NCBI GenBank assembly: GCA_000934455.1 | Contig: KN884772.1 | Coordinates: 45,227-104,651 of the forward strand | Length of the DNA stretch: 59,425 nt | DNA from: Apostichopus parvimensis | Taxonomy: Eukaryota; Echinodermata; Holothuroidea; Aspidochirotida; Stichopodidae | Direction: 5' to 3' | Part shown: positions 1 to 9,850 of the stretch, piece after piece | Position numbering within the stretch: position 1 is the first letter of the stretch | Layout: each line of letters opens with the position of its first letter | Notes under the pieces: model-generated | Databases searched by the model: none | Seen by the model: the letters and a program-made list of their open reading frames with translations, nothing else | What the model was told of the DNA's origin: nothing | Made by a program: the position numbers and the translations under genes

Positions 1-1196
1 AAAGCTTTTCACGACGCGTATGGTTTGCCTGAGAGAGTCCGGTCTGACAAGGGTGGTGAAAACATTAAAGTTTCCGATTTCATGTTAGCACATCCTCTCA
101 GAGGCCCAGGGAGGGGAAGCTTTATTGTTGGAAGTCAGTTCACAACCAGATGATTGAACGACTTTGGCGAGATGTTTTCAAGGTGAATGCGATGTCAATT
201 AATAAACTAAGATTGTCTTATTTGTCTGAACAATACTTAGAGATACCTGCTGGCAGTAAGCTACTCCAGCCGTGGTATTCTCAAATTTGCAGGGGTAGAT
301 AACTTCTGCAGAAGAATTAAAATGTCTCTCACGTTGCAGGAAATGGCATTTCCAACGCGTTAAAGGTATGCTGTATTGGCCCCAAATATGCCAGATTTTC
401 AAATAGGGTCACCTTTGGTTAAAATTCTTCAACTGTTTTTCTTATCACCTTGGAGGAACTTGTACTAGATTGCAATAAGCTCTACTGTAGAAATAATTCA
501 TGTAATATGAGATGTATTGGCAATTTTAAAACCTAAATGTATGCAGTTTCTAACCAATCCCGAACTCCTTTTCTTTGTACAGTCATGCTTCAGTGTCTAC
601 TATGACTTTTTTCATAACATGGAGGATGAAGGGATGTTGGATTGCTGCAGCGATGTCGACCTATTCTCCCTGCACTATGTGTTCCAGACAATATAAATAA
701 ACATCTTCAGGCTTTTAGAGAAACTAACATCCATGTGATGTTGCTTTTAGGGGGAAATTTGCCAGTTGGCAGGCAGTCCTGGAGGCGGTGAAGTCTGACA
801 TTCGCCTTCAGGTTGAAGGCGATTTTCGCCGTTTATCTGGGGCTGCCTTTTTTGGACGGTGGTGTGCTGGGGAGGGCTGTTTTGTTTCGCTGTGTGCTGG
901 TCGTCCTTTTGTAGTTTTTGGAATGTTTCAGTGGGTGGTTGGGCGTTTTGTCTCTGCAGGTCGGTGGGCGTATGTAGTTTTTTGGCTCGCTTGACCTGAG
1001 TTTAGTTTGTAAGAATGGGATGGTTCGGTAGTGCCATTTGGCCGTGACGTTTTGTATCCCGCATGGCGAGTCACGTAAAAAGCACATCCATCACAAAATC
1101 AGAACTACTGAAAACCAAACACCACTGCAGTTATGGACGAGTGCTTCTAATAATGGCTATCCAATCGATTATCTTAACGATGTGAGTCAGAGTTGA
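1..1196 (+). pseudogene. Integrase-core (DDE) transposase relic, 5' end outside window
   Basis: The fragment opens inside a retroviral-integrase-like catalytic core: [15 protein letters not shown] carries the second catalytic Asp, and [13 protein letters not shown] carries the catalytic Glu. A one-base frameshift near position 140 separates the two blocks. The first exon ends at 182 on a GT donor (CAAG|GTGAAT). The next exon starts at 583 after a pyrimidine-rich AG acceptor and encodes YYDFFHNMEDEGMLD and LFSLHYVF, then a stop/frameshift near 690. A LINE (735-1083) splits this exon, and coding resumes at about 1084 with RTTENQTPLQLW. The family is the 'integrase core domain' transposases of fish and invertebrates, recalled from memory and close to the Repbase superfamily I know as IS3EU. 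It belongs to the same broad family as the gene at 29.7-31.3 kb but to a different subfamily. It is broken by two frameshifts and an insertion, so it is not functional. Confidence 0.8.
735..1083 (+). mobile_element. LINE copy A, 5'-truncated, L1/Tx1-like
   Basis: This 349-bp 3' end of the window's main LINE family covers the last part of the reverse-transcriptase ORF (KFASWQ... to RPFVVF in related copies) and the 3' UTR. It ends in the conserved hairpin region and GTCACGTAAAAAGC, although here the hairpin has one mutation (cgcatggcgag). It is flanked by an 8-bp direct repeat ACATCCAT at 727-734 and 1084-1091, which I read as the target-site duplication. It sits inside an exon of the integrase-core relic and splits a conserved block. 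There is no poly-A tail. Confidence 0.85.
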
Positions 1197-4100
1197 TTGC
1201 TTCATTAATTTGTACAATTAGGTAACATAAAGTTAAATATAAATTGAGTTGGCATATCAATATGTCTGAAAACATAAAGATTGACATATTTTGCACATGT
1301 AACAAATACAAAACCAGTACGTATTTCCAATACACTGGATCTCCCATGCAACCTTTTTCTTGTGGTGTACCAATTTCAGAAACCAGCATAACAGTGCAAC
1401 CAGTTAAATATTATCATTTACACTTATTTAGCTTTCATTAAAACTAGCATCATATAAAACATATGAAACGCCACGGAGCCAACTAGTTAAACTCCACAGA
1501 ATTTCTATCTCGCTAGTTGAAGTTTATTATGGGTTCAAGCAGAATTACTGGGTATCAGGCCAGTAATACGACAAATGTATCTTTATCTCAAGATATGAAT
1601 AGATGACCAATTACACTATCTTTTTCAACAAAATTAAATCAACATAGAAGGGCGGTGGAAACTACTTTACAGGGTAAAACATCTCAGTATCTGACAACAT
1701 TAAGTTTCAATCAACAATCATGACATAATACATTTAAAGTAGATCAAGGTTGATTGTACCAATAAGGGAAAGTTGTTTTTGGTAATTTAACCTCAATGAA
1801 GTACTATTTAAAATTAACAACAAACAAAACAATTAGTTCCCAACATTTTAGCAGATCTACAAATAACACTACTTGAAGAGTATTCTCTCCAGGCAAATTT
1901 ACCCATATCTAGGTCTGGTTGCACAGTTACGGCAGATTCGGAGCCAAATAAGAAAATACAATTGAGATCCCTAAACATCATACTGGAGCCTAGCTCAAGG
2001 TCAAGGACAAGCCAAGATACAGGGATGAAATCTCCGCTCATAATTTAGAATACTAGTGCAAGGCAACAATAAAATAACCCAACTAAAGTTGACAATGCAA
2101 TTCGTATGACATATCGGGAGGGAAAACAAACTAATCTTACAAACTCAACTAAATTTCCCTTTGGACAACCAGTGAAGGTCAGCCAAAACGACATCACAAA
2201 TAATTGCAGTTTTATCGAAATGCACAGTAAGGAAGGAAAAGGAAACGGAAAATGGTCAACCAGTGAAGGTAAACTAAAATCATATTCTGAATTACTCTAC
2301 GGTGGAGAAATACTATTAAGATATAATACATATAATACATTATAATAATCATAATAATCATAATATATGATTAAGTAGCACCAGGATTCCCTAATCCTAA
2401 ATCACTCTCATCAAAGAAAACAATATGGCGGCGTTTATAAACACATACACAACTGTGAAATATCCCAGGTAACAGACCCAAAAATATTGAAATGGCAAAA
2501 CAACCATAACACAAATCTAATGTGGGATACTAGAACTAATCATCATAATGAATTTAATTCCTGATTAAGAACAATATAAACCCAAAGCTTATCTAAACCA
2601 CAATATTATCACATACTTTCGGATATGAATCAAATAATGAAATACATTAATTTAGGCCTCACACAACTGTGGTAGGGTTTCACACAACACATCTACCAAA
2701 AAAATACTGAAAAATCCTGAAAAGCTTACATGATGTTAACATATAATTATAATAGAAACTCATTTCACTTTACTTTTGTTTAATAACCAACAGTATTTCA
2801 ATATTGACCAATGTCACACACACTTGCCAAAATGATCGAGGGCGCGGCCATCTTGGATTAGCCAAGCACAAACATGGAGAGGGCGCAAGACCCCTTCCAT
2901 AGTTCATAAATACTACGAGATATACCTCGTGTGAGATCTGCTTGACATAGCTGCAATTTCAACCCCAACCAAAGTCTAAACTTAAATTTAAAGCGGCACT
3001 TAATTCAGTTCAGAATATCATGAAAACAGAATACAGGGTATTCTAGCCTAGCTTATGAGTTTGTAGACATATACCATATGTAACAGTGTGTCGAAACCCC
3101 AAGGACTACACACAATAAGGAGTTAATCTGGCAACTGCATTTTAACGATCTTTCAGAGGATTTTCCCTGCCTTGTTATTGAAGAAAATATGATACATTTA
3201 CAAGGCAGAGGAAAAATAACACGTCTGCACTCGATCAGAGCAAGGACCAGAGGAGAGAGAGAGAGAGAGAGCATGGCAGGACAGAGATGGTGAAAAGAGG
3301 GGCAAACAGGGTCATGTGACAGGATGCAGATGCATCTAAGTTAAAAACAACAAAGGAAGTCCTTGTTCTAGACAGGGATCAAATAGAGGAACTCTAAGCT
3401 CCTCCCCTCATTGAAGTGGGTGTGTCACAGACAATTTAGTAGGGAATTAAGTCACATCCCTACACATATATGTTTAGTTTAGTCTAGCTGTGACCAAAAA
3501 CAAAAGTCCATCCAATTGCGGTCGCAAGAACAAGGTTGGGAAAACATACATGCAGCTAATGTTTATGACCCACAACATATACTGCCAGTGTTACAACATA
3601 TTTGGTCCAACTGTGCAAAGCGTCACCCGACACTATTGGCTTGAGTTGTGCGAGGTTTGTGGCTGGTGCCCTTTTTACGTGCAAAGAAACGGACACGGAC
3701 CAAAGGCCAACAGAACCAAAAACAATCCCAGTCTGTATAACAACCACCAAAAACCCAACTGAAACCCACAAACAGAATACTCTCACTAACCCACATATGT
3801 ATATAAAGTAGCGTTTAACGTGACTTGAAAAGGTTTCTGGCTGGACTAAATCTGCTAAGTTTCGTATTCCCTGCCACAGCAAATAACGTGTGACTGGACA
3901 AAGTTTGCCGGGGACTTCCGTCTGCATAGATTTCATACCATATTAGTTTTCCAGACAAGATGCTAATGTCACAATTCCAACTGAGCGAATTTCTGTGGGT
4001 GGGGATGAGTGCAAACTGGTTTTAAAGGTCTGTAGACACCTAAAAACAACATTTCAGTAAACGACGCAGTGTAAAATGACCGAACCACGTAGCCCTTCCC

Positions 4101-4456
4101 GGTTCAGAGAGTGCTTTCTAGCACATCACACGAAAGGCATATAACTTGAGCCTATACGACAAGGACTGACACATGCTCAGTACGTATTCACACTACCACA
4201 CAGTAAAAGGTGTAGAAAATGAAAGTGAAATGATAGTACTGGCATTTTGCTTTCAAGATTTAAATAGACGTACCATATGCACTTGCGAGACAAAACGAAG
4301 TGATGATGAAAACAAAAATAAATGTTGTTTTCCACTTTTTGTCCTAGCTATATAAGCGAATAAAATCATCATACAGTGCTACGAACTAGCAACAGCTGCA
4401 ATGTGTTGGTATTAGCAAGGAGCTGCAACTGTCACATTTTATCGATTGAGTGTAGT
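1197..4456. other. Non-coding AT-rich stretch
   Basis: I see no convincing exon in about 3.3 kb. Short open frames here lack recognisable domains, codon bias or splice-site context. The stretch holds a (GA)n microsatellite at 3253-3271. The segment around 380-445, within the preceding relic's intron, resembles part of 37500-37560 in inverse orientation, so fragments of dispersed MITE-like repeats are probably present in this neighbourhood. Confidence 0.5.
3253..3271. repeat. (GA)n microsatellite
   Basis: This is an uninterrupted run of about nine GA dinucleotides. Confidence 0.9.
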
Positions 4457-4466
4457 CTGAACTTTT

Positions 4467-4499
4467 GCTTTTTACGTGACCCGCCATGCGGGATACAAA
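4467..4499 (-). mobile_element. LINE copy B: 33-bp insertion with target duplication
   Basis: On the minus strand this is only the terminal 33 bases of the main LINE family (TTTGTATCCCGCATGGCGGG followed by TCACGTAAAAAGC). It is bounded by a perfect 10-bp direct repeat CTGAACTTTT at 4457-4466 and 4500-4509. The 3' end is the same base as in the other copies. It therefore looks like a genuine target-primed event aborted after 33 nucleotides rather than a random fragment. Confidence 0.85.
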
Positions 4500-4737
4500 C
4501 TGAACTTTTATAATCCATCTTCTTAAGAGTTTCACAAACGCCTGCATGGACAACATCTCTTCAATCAAACTTGTAGCAGCCTGCGAAGTTGTGTTCATAT
4601 ATATGCTAATAACATTCAATTGGATTGAGTTACATTGAATACTTACTTCCGAGTGAAAGACAGGATTATTGTCGGCTACATGTTAACTTCAAAAAGCATA
4701 GTTTAGCCTGCAGCTCCTTCTCAATCCATGGTATTAA

Positions 4738-4769
4738 CAGGGAGGTATTTTTTAAATAATACCTCCCTG
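4738..4769. repeat. Perfect inverted repeat (12-bp arms)
   Basis: Arms CAGGGAGGTATT and AATACCTCCCTG enclose an 8-base AT loop. The sequence could be a collapsed foldback/MITE remnant or a hairpin. No gene is adjacent, so a terminator role is not supported. Confidence 0.7.
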
Positions 4770-5125
4770 GTATTAGTAACGCACGTTTCGATATATAACT
4801 TTCCACCTCACATATCTGCATATTAGTCTAAACTCGTCCGTTTCATATATTGTTCATTCCAATGCATTTAATGTTAATACTATGTTTTTTCACTTGATAG
4901 GGCAGAAGTTTGTTCTTGTACACTTGATTTTCATTTTTCATTTTCAAGAGTTTGAGATGAATCTGTTACATGTCCACAGACCTTTAATCCAGTGCAATTT
5001 TCGAATAGCAATGTATGATATGAAAACATGTTAATATGATTACAGCATGGTTACTGAACAAACCCATAATTGGACTTTCAGCATATCGGGTGATCAGATA
5101 AGATGTATTTTTTTCTTTTATACAG

Positions 5126-5347
5126 GATGAGGCTGTTCAATATGAAGTTGAAGATATTGAGGGAGGTGAACATGAAGACCACCAGGTGGATGTTCCACAG
5201 ACAATTCACCTTTCAGCTGGACAGAGCAGAGAACTTGAAGGACAGTTCAACAGATTTGAAAATCTCGAAAGCAAGAGTGAAAAAACTGCATATTTTAGGG
5301 CTGTTAGAGACTTTGTGGTATCTGTTTTAGAAATGTATTGTCAGTGA
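5126..5347 (+). CDS. Predicted terminal exon of an unknown gene
   Basis: A strong acceptor (a T-rich tract then TACAG at 5121-5125) opens a clean 73-codon frame ending in TGA at 5345-5347. The peptide begins DEAVQYEVEDIEGGEHEDHQ, is acidic over its first 25 residues, and then becomes helix-prone (SAGQSRELEGQFNRFENLES), ending VVSVLEMYCQ. I recognise no domain. The splice site, the open frame and the acidic-then-helical layout support a real last exon, but I could not identify upstream exons of the same gene to the left, so they may be small or absent. An alternative is a captured exon of a transposon gene. Confidence 0.45.
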   Translation, partial: DEAVQYEVEDIEGGEHEDHQVDVPQTIHLSAGQSRELEGQFNRFENLESKSEKTAYFRAVRDFVVSVLEMYCQ

Positions 5348-5393
5348 ACATCATCAGATTTTTTCCACTTGTATCAAACGGGTAACAATTTAT

Positions 5394-5557
5394 GAATGGT
5401 GATGGTGATGCACACCCAACGATGATCACACAGTCACAGTCCCGATGCAAGGGGACTGGGGCTGAGAGCGGATCAGTCGTTTGGTAGTTTGGTTTTCGTG
5501 CCCAGGTTCTTTCCTGGGCGACTTTTTCTTAAAAAGTATCATCAAATTTGTTCCACA
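5394..5557. repeat. SINE-like insertion between direct repeats
   Basis: A segment of about 164 bp is flanked by a perfect 24-bp direct repeat at 5370-5393 and 5558-5581 (core ATCAAACGGGTAACAATT). The similarity extends about 18 bp further left with a few mismatches. The insert contains GGGGACTGGGGCTGAGAG, which resembles GGGACTGGGGTTTAGAG near 17092 next to a tRNA-derived SINE. A short interspersed element or a tandem duplication around an insertion are both possible. Confidence 0.45.
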
Positions 5558-5581
5558 TGTATCAAACGGGTAACAATTTAT

Positions 5582-6955
5582 ACTGTAAACATTTTGCTAT
5601 CAGACATGCTGAATCTGGCCAAAAAAAAAATAGTGACATGAAAGTTATTATTAGTGTTTGGTACTGATCATGTATGCATGGTGTCATGCAAAAGTCTGTT
5701 CCGTTTTATAACACAGTGCCGATCTCTCGCTCTTTAATTTCCAGGTCCCTCAGAATGCCCATTATAAATTCTTTGATTTACTTCGCAAGGCAGGAAGTTT
5801 CTCATGCCAATTTTTTTATTGTATATATAGTATTTTACTATCTTCAATTGTTCCTTGCTGTCAATTTCTCAGAATAACACATGCTAACAACTGGTTCTGG
5901 TCTTAGTTGTGAATGTCACTAGACACATCTTAGTGTATAGCTCTCATTGGTCACTTTTAGCAGTGAGGTCATCGCCATGCATGCAAGTGTTGATTTGTCA
6001 TTAGTGTCCTTCCCCTTTGACCAATCAAGTCCCTCTTCATGACGTAGCAGTGTTTTGTTTATTAATTGGACCTATGGTGTGGAAGCACATAAAGATTGTG
6101 TGAGTTTGTGCGGCTCCAACAGGACTTACATTTTAACCTTTAAAGTGATCAATCACTTTGTAGGCATATATTAATGTTCTTGTGCCGTCCAACCTAATCT
6201 CTGAAATCTTAATCTTAATTTGTCACTGTTTGATTTCATATACACAAGTCGATCAACAAATAATTCATCTCGAATCATGTTGAAAATAAGAAAGTACTGT
6301 TTTTTATCTCTATGAATGTTCTCTTTTTAATCAACATTCCCCTTCCGATGAACACCCCCCCCCCACCACCTACAACAATATTGGTACAGCAGTACTGTAT
6401 TTGAAATAAACATGTTTATATATACAAGAAAGATGGTGATATGCATCTGTAGGTAAGGAATAGTGGTATTTCATGGACATTTCCAAGATAAAAATGAATT
6501 ACTTTACCGTTAATACTTTCATCATATTCTTCACTGCAGCTTGCAGCAAAAAAAAAATAGAAACTTGCACCCTTAGATGCACAGGAAGAAATTCACCTAT
6601 ACACCTATCACATTTTCAGGATTTTCTGTGTGGGAGGGCACAACATTTTTCAAAGTGGACCTCAGCAGGTGAGCGCCACATGTGTACAATACAGGACACA
6701 GGAGGGTGTCTAAAGTCATATGTGCCCCATCACAATCTTGGGAAGTTACCAAAATGATGACCCCTTATGGAACCAAAGGTGCACCTCGGTGCAACTTTTT
6801 TTAACAGTTTTCTTCTTACCTGCAATTTAAAAGTACTAAGAGTATAAAAGGAAAACAACATGATATATCCGATCACAAAGAAATACAAAAGGATTTGAAC
6901 TTATGTATAAAATGCTAAAAGCATTCAAATTTTCCCAAAGCCAGGGGAACAAAGA
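5582..6955. other. Non-coding stretch
   Basis: I found no supported gene in this AT-rich sequence. It contains a poly-C run near 6354-6364 and short A-runs. Confidence 0.5.
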
Positions 6956-6959
6956 ATAG

Positions 6960-7265
6960 CTTCAACTTTAAGATCTACAATGTGGCCGATATCATTTACC
7001 CCACGTGGGAGGTGTAGTTGAAGGCCACATGTGTGTGCTGTTGGATATGCCTTTAACTTTTTTCTCCTCTGATGCAGTACAAAAAGAGCACATCAATGCG
7101 CTTGCTGAATCCATTTGGGGGGGGGGGGGGAATTACATCAGCACCAGTGCAGAAGCGAAGGATGTGATGCAGTCCGATAATGGCATGTGACGTGCTTCCA
7201 CCGTCGTGAACAACATCTGTACCACATTGTCCAGCTGTGGAATAAACATTTGTAATAAATTTCAA
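6960..7265 (-). pseudogene. HECT-domain C-terminal relic (HECT locus 1)
   Basis: Two minus-strand blocks match the end of a HECT E3 ligase catalytic domain. The first (about 7190-7080) reads LHHILRFCTGADVIP followed by a run of prolines and GFSKRIDVLF. The second (about 7045-7000) reads PTAHTCGLQLHLPRG, where the Cys after HT is at the thioester position of HECT ligases. A splice-like AG precedes the first block (TTCCACAG), and a possible intron of about 50 bp or a frameshift separates the blocks. The proline run is encoded by a 14-base C homopolymer (poly-G on plus, 7117-7130) that replaces the usual 'PPLGF' context, so slippage or expansion has altered it. No N-lobe was found upstream. Confidence 0.6.
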
Positions 7266-7671
7266 AAATATTCTGCTTGTGTGCCTAATTGGTTTAATGA
7301 AAATACAAAATCAGTCAATGATACTAAAAAACAATTATGCTATATTTTGTTGACTGCCTTTTGTTAACCATTGCAACATAGATATTAAGTGGGTTTAGTC
7401 ACAGTAAATGTCTAGGTTTCAATCAAATGCATTTTTTTCAAACACAATTTAATCCACCTTTCCCCAAGCATTATGCTTAAAGTTTATGTCATTCAGCCCA
7501 GCAACTTCTGTCTTCAATTAAAAATGAAGGTAAATGTTAAAGTTATTTAAAAGTTGTTAATATATTGCTACATTTTTGAAATGTAATGTTGTATTCCATG
7601 TTTAACAGTTTAAGAAGCCCCACCCCCCCCCCATGCTTGTTACTACCTGTGTGGGATTTAATTTACATGCA

Positions 7672-8621
7672 ACCCAGGGTTGCCTTGTTCATATTTTCTA
7701 CGTTTTTGGGGCGGTTTGCACCTGCGTCGATGGGTCCCGGCGCTGTTTAGCAACAGAGAACCGCATAGTAGTACTCCAAACAGGATGGTGCGTGTCATTT
7801 GCTCCGCTCTGATTGAGTTGCCCCCTGTTCACCTGTCACAGCCGGCCCTCGTTCACAGTTCGTTGCGGGATAGGGCCTTGAATGCAATTTTTGTCCAGGG
7901 ACGTCATTCTGCCGAAGTATGGCGTTCGGTGCATTCAAGGCTGAATGGTTGCAGGCCCCGTGATCTTGCATGGAGAATTGCACACGGTGCCTTGGTGACC
8001 AACCTAAAAAGATATCATTGGCGATTGGGTGATGGACTGTGCCCAAGGACCGGCTGTGACAGCTTAGAGAGTACCGCTCATGTTTTTTGGCATTGTTGCT
8101 TTGTAGTAAACTTATGGGAGTGGTTCCAGACCTGGACCGACCGTGTTACGGGAGACCGTTCATTTAGGGCAGGGCTTTATTTTGTATGGGTAGACCCTCC
8201 AGTTTGTTCGGTTGCGGTGTAGCACCGCATTTTTTTTTGGCTCTATTGTGAAAAAACATGTTTGGCGGAATAGATGTAATGTGGTTTTTAGGGGGAAATT
8301 TGCCAGTTGGCAGGCAGTCCTGGAGGCGGTGAAGTCTGAAATTCGCCTTAAAATTGAAGGCGATTTTCGCCGTTTATCTGGGGCTACCTTTTTTGGACGC
8401 TGGTGTGCTGGGGAGGGGTTTTTCGTTTCGCTGCGTGCGGGTCGTCCTTTTGTAGTTTTTTTAATGTTTGAGTGGGGGTTGGGCGTTTTGTCTCTGCAGG
8501 TCGGCGGGCGTATGTTTTTTTGGCTCGCTTGACCTGAGTTTCGTTTGTCAGTATCGGATGGTTCGGTAGTGCCGTTTGGCCGTGACGTTTTGTATCCCGC
8601 ATGGCGGGTCACGTAAAAAGC
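7672..8621 (+). mobile_element. LINE copy C, 950 bp, 5'-truncated
   Basis: This copy encodes the C-terminal third of the LINE polyprotein. ORF 7680-8222 reads from CSYFLRFWGGLHLRRW through the Cys-His motif CPRTGCDSLESTAHVFWHC to PPVCSVAV and then a stop. After a frame change the rest continues at 8212-8532 (KHVWRNRCNVVFRGKFASWQ to RPFVVF). The 3' UTR ends at the family hairpin and ...CGTAAAAAGC. A 7-bp repeat ACATGCA lies at 7665-7671 and 8622-8628, consistent with a target-site duplication. The stop and frame change make it dead. Confidence 0.85.
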
Positions 8622-9300
8622 ACATGCATTTTATCTTTTTGTATTTTTTTTTCAGTCCAGCAAAATTAGTGAAGAGTGCATGTACTCGGGCTATATTAAA
8701 ATGGTCAATTACTTGTGTATCAGGGAACCTACGGTAGCAGCTCCCTGGTGTAAAAAAGGTACATGCTCCATGAAAAATTATACCCAGATTATTTTACTTC
8801 ATGCAGTAACCTTTCCCAAACATTGATAACTTATTTATGTTTGGAAAGAATGGTAGGGATATCCGTTATGACAGTTGTGCATGTCTATGCGTGACTAATG
8901 TACATTCTTATGTGTTAATGGCATGTTCAACATGATGGTTTAATGAGTTTGTACCTTCGCATCTCATCAGGAATTTTTCAAAACAGTAATGGTATCTTCT
9001 TCCTGTTCCAAGTTCAGAGTTCCCCCAAACCAATTTGGCTTGAACAACTTCTTGAGATCCAAGAATTTTAACACTTTACGAGATGATGTAAACAAACAAC
9101 GGAGAGGTCCAGGGTCTATTAAAATCAAGTGAGCCGCACATTCAGCCTCACATTCAAGCATCTATTGAAGCGAGCAACAAGTACGTACGTATCCAGATGT
9201 TAATCTTACCATGTATATCATACGGTAGCTTATAAGGGCCTTATATAATAGATTAGGTGGCCAGTACGTTTTGATAGGAACAAGCCTATATGTTGTGTGT
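8622..9300. other. Non-coding stretch
   Basis: I see no supported gene in this interval between the LINE copy and the satellite monomer. Confidence 0.5.
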
Positions 9301-9307
9301 ATTGTAC

Positions 9308-9600
9308 GTGTTACCTTTCATATGATGTATTATTTGTCTTCATACCGCTAAGTATGAGAGAGCTACGGGCTCTGGAAATTCCCCCACCCCCCTCAAAAAC
9401 TAAATTTAGGAAAGTGCCATATTTTTCAATATGAAAAAATATATTAGGTGCGGCTGGGTATTTAGCCTCATAGAAATTTCTTCAAACTGTTGTCATTAAC
9501 ATAAAAAACAATGCACTTTCTATTGATATAACATTTGCCACGTATTAGAGGGCTAGGCTACCTGGAAATTACCCCCTTCCTCAAATACGAAGATAATTAT
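9308..9600 (-). repeat. Isolated monomers of the 40-41 kb satellite, inverted
   Basis: Text such as 'ctaagtatgagagagctacgggctctgg', the C-run, and 'aggtgcggctgggtatttagcctcatagaaatttc' is the reverse complement of the roughly 200-bp unit arrayed at 40035-41345. There is one full unit plus part of a second, more diverged one (9543-9600). Confidence 0.8.
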
Positions 9601-9850
9601 TAAAATGGTAAAAAGGTATAAAATATTGCACGAAAATAAAATGGTATAAAATGGCCTCTATGGTACCAGCTGCAATTATTTGACAAGAGGTTTTTTAAAC
9701 TAAAATGTACAGTTTACATTTCTTAACAAATGAAAATAGTTTTACAATTCCAAACAGAGATTTCAAAACAAGCTTCATTGTCCAATGCTAACTTTAAAAA
9801 TGGACGGACTGAATAATTGAACATTTGAACTTTCGTGAAATCACATGTAT

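Noticed and set aside
3490-3936. Overlapping frames of 90 to 126 codons on both strands
   Set aside because: There is no domain, splice context or conserved block. Both strands are open by chance.
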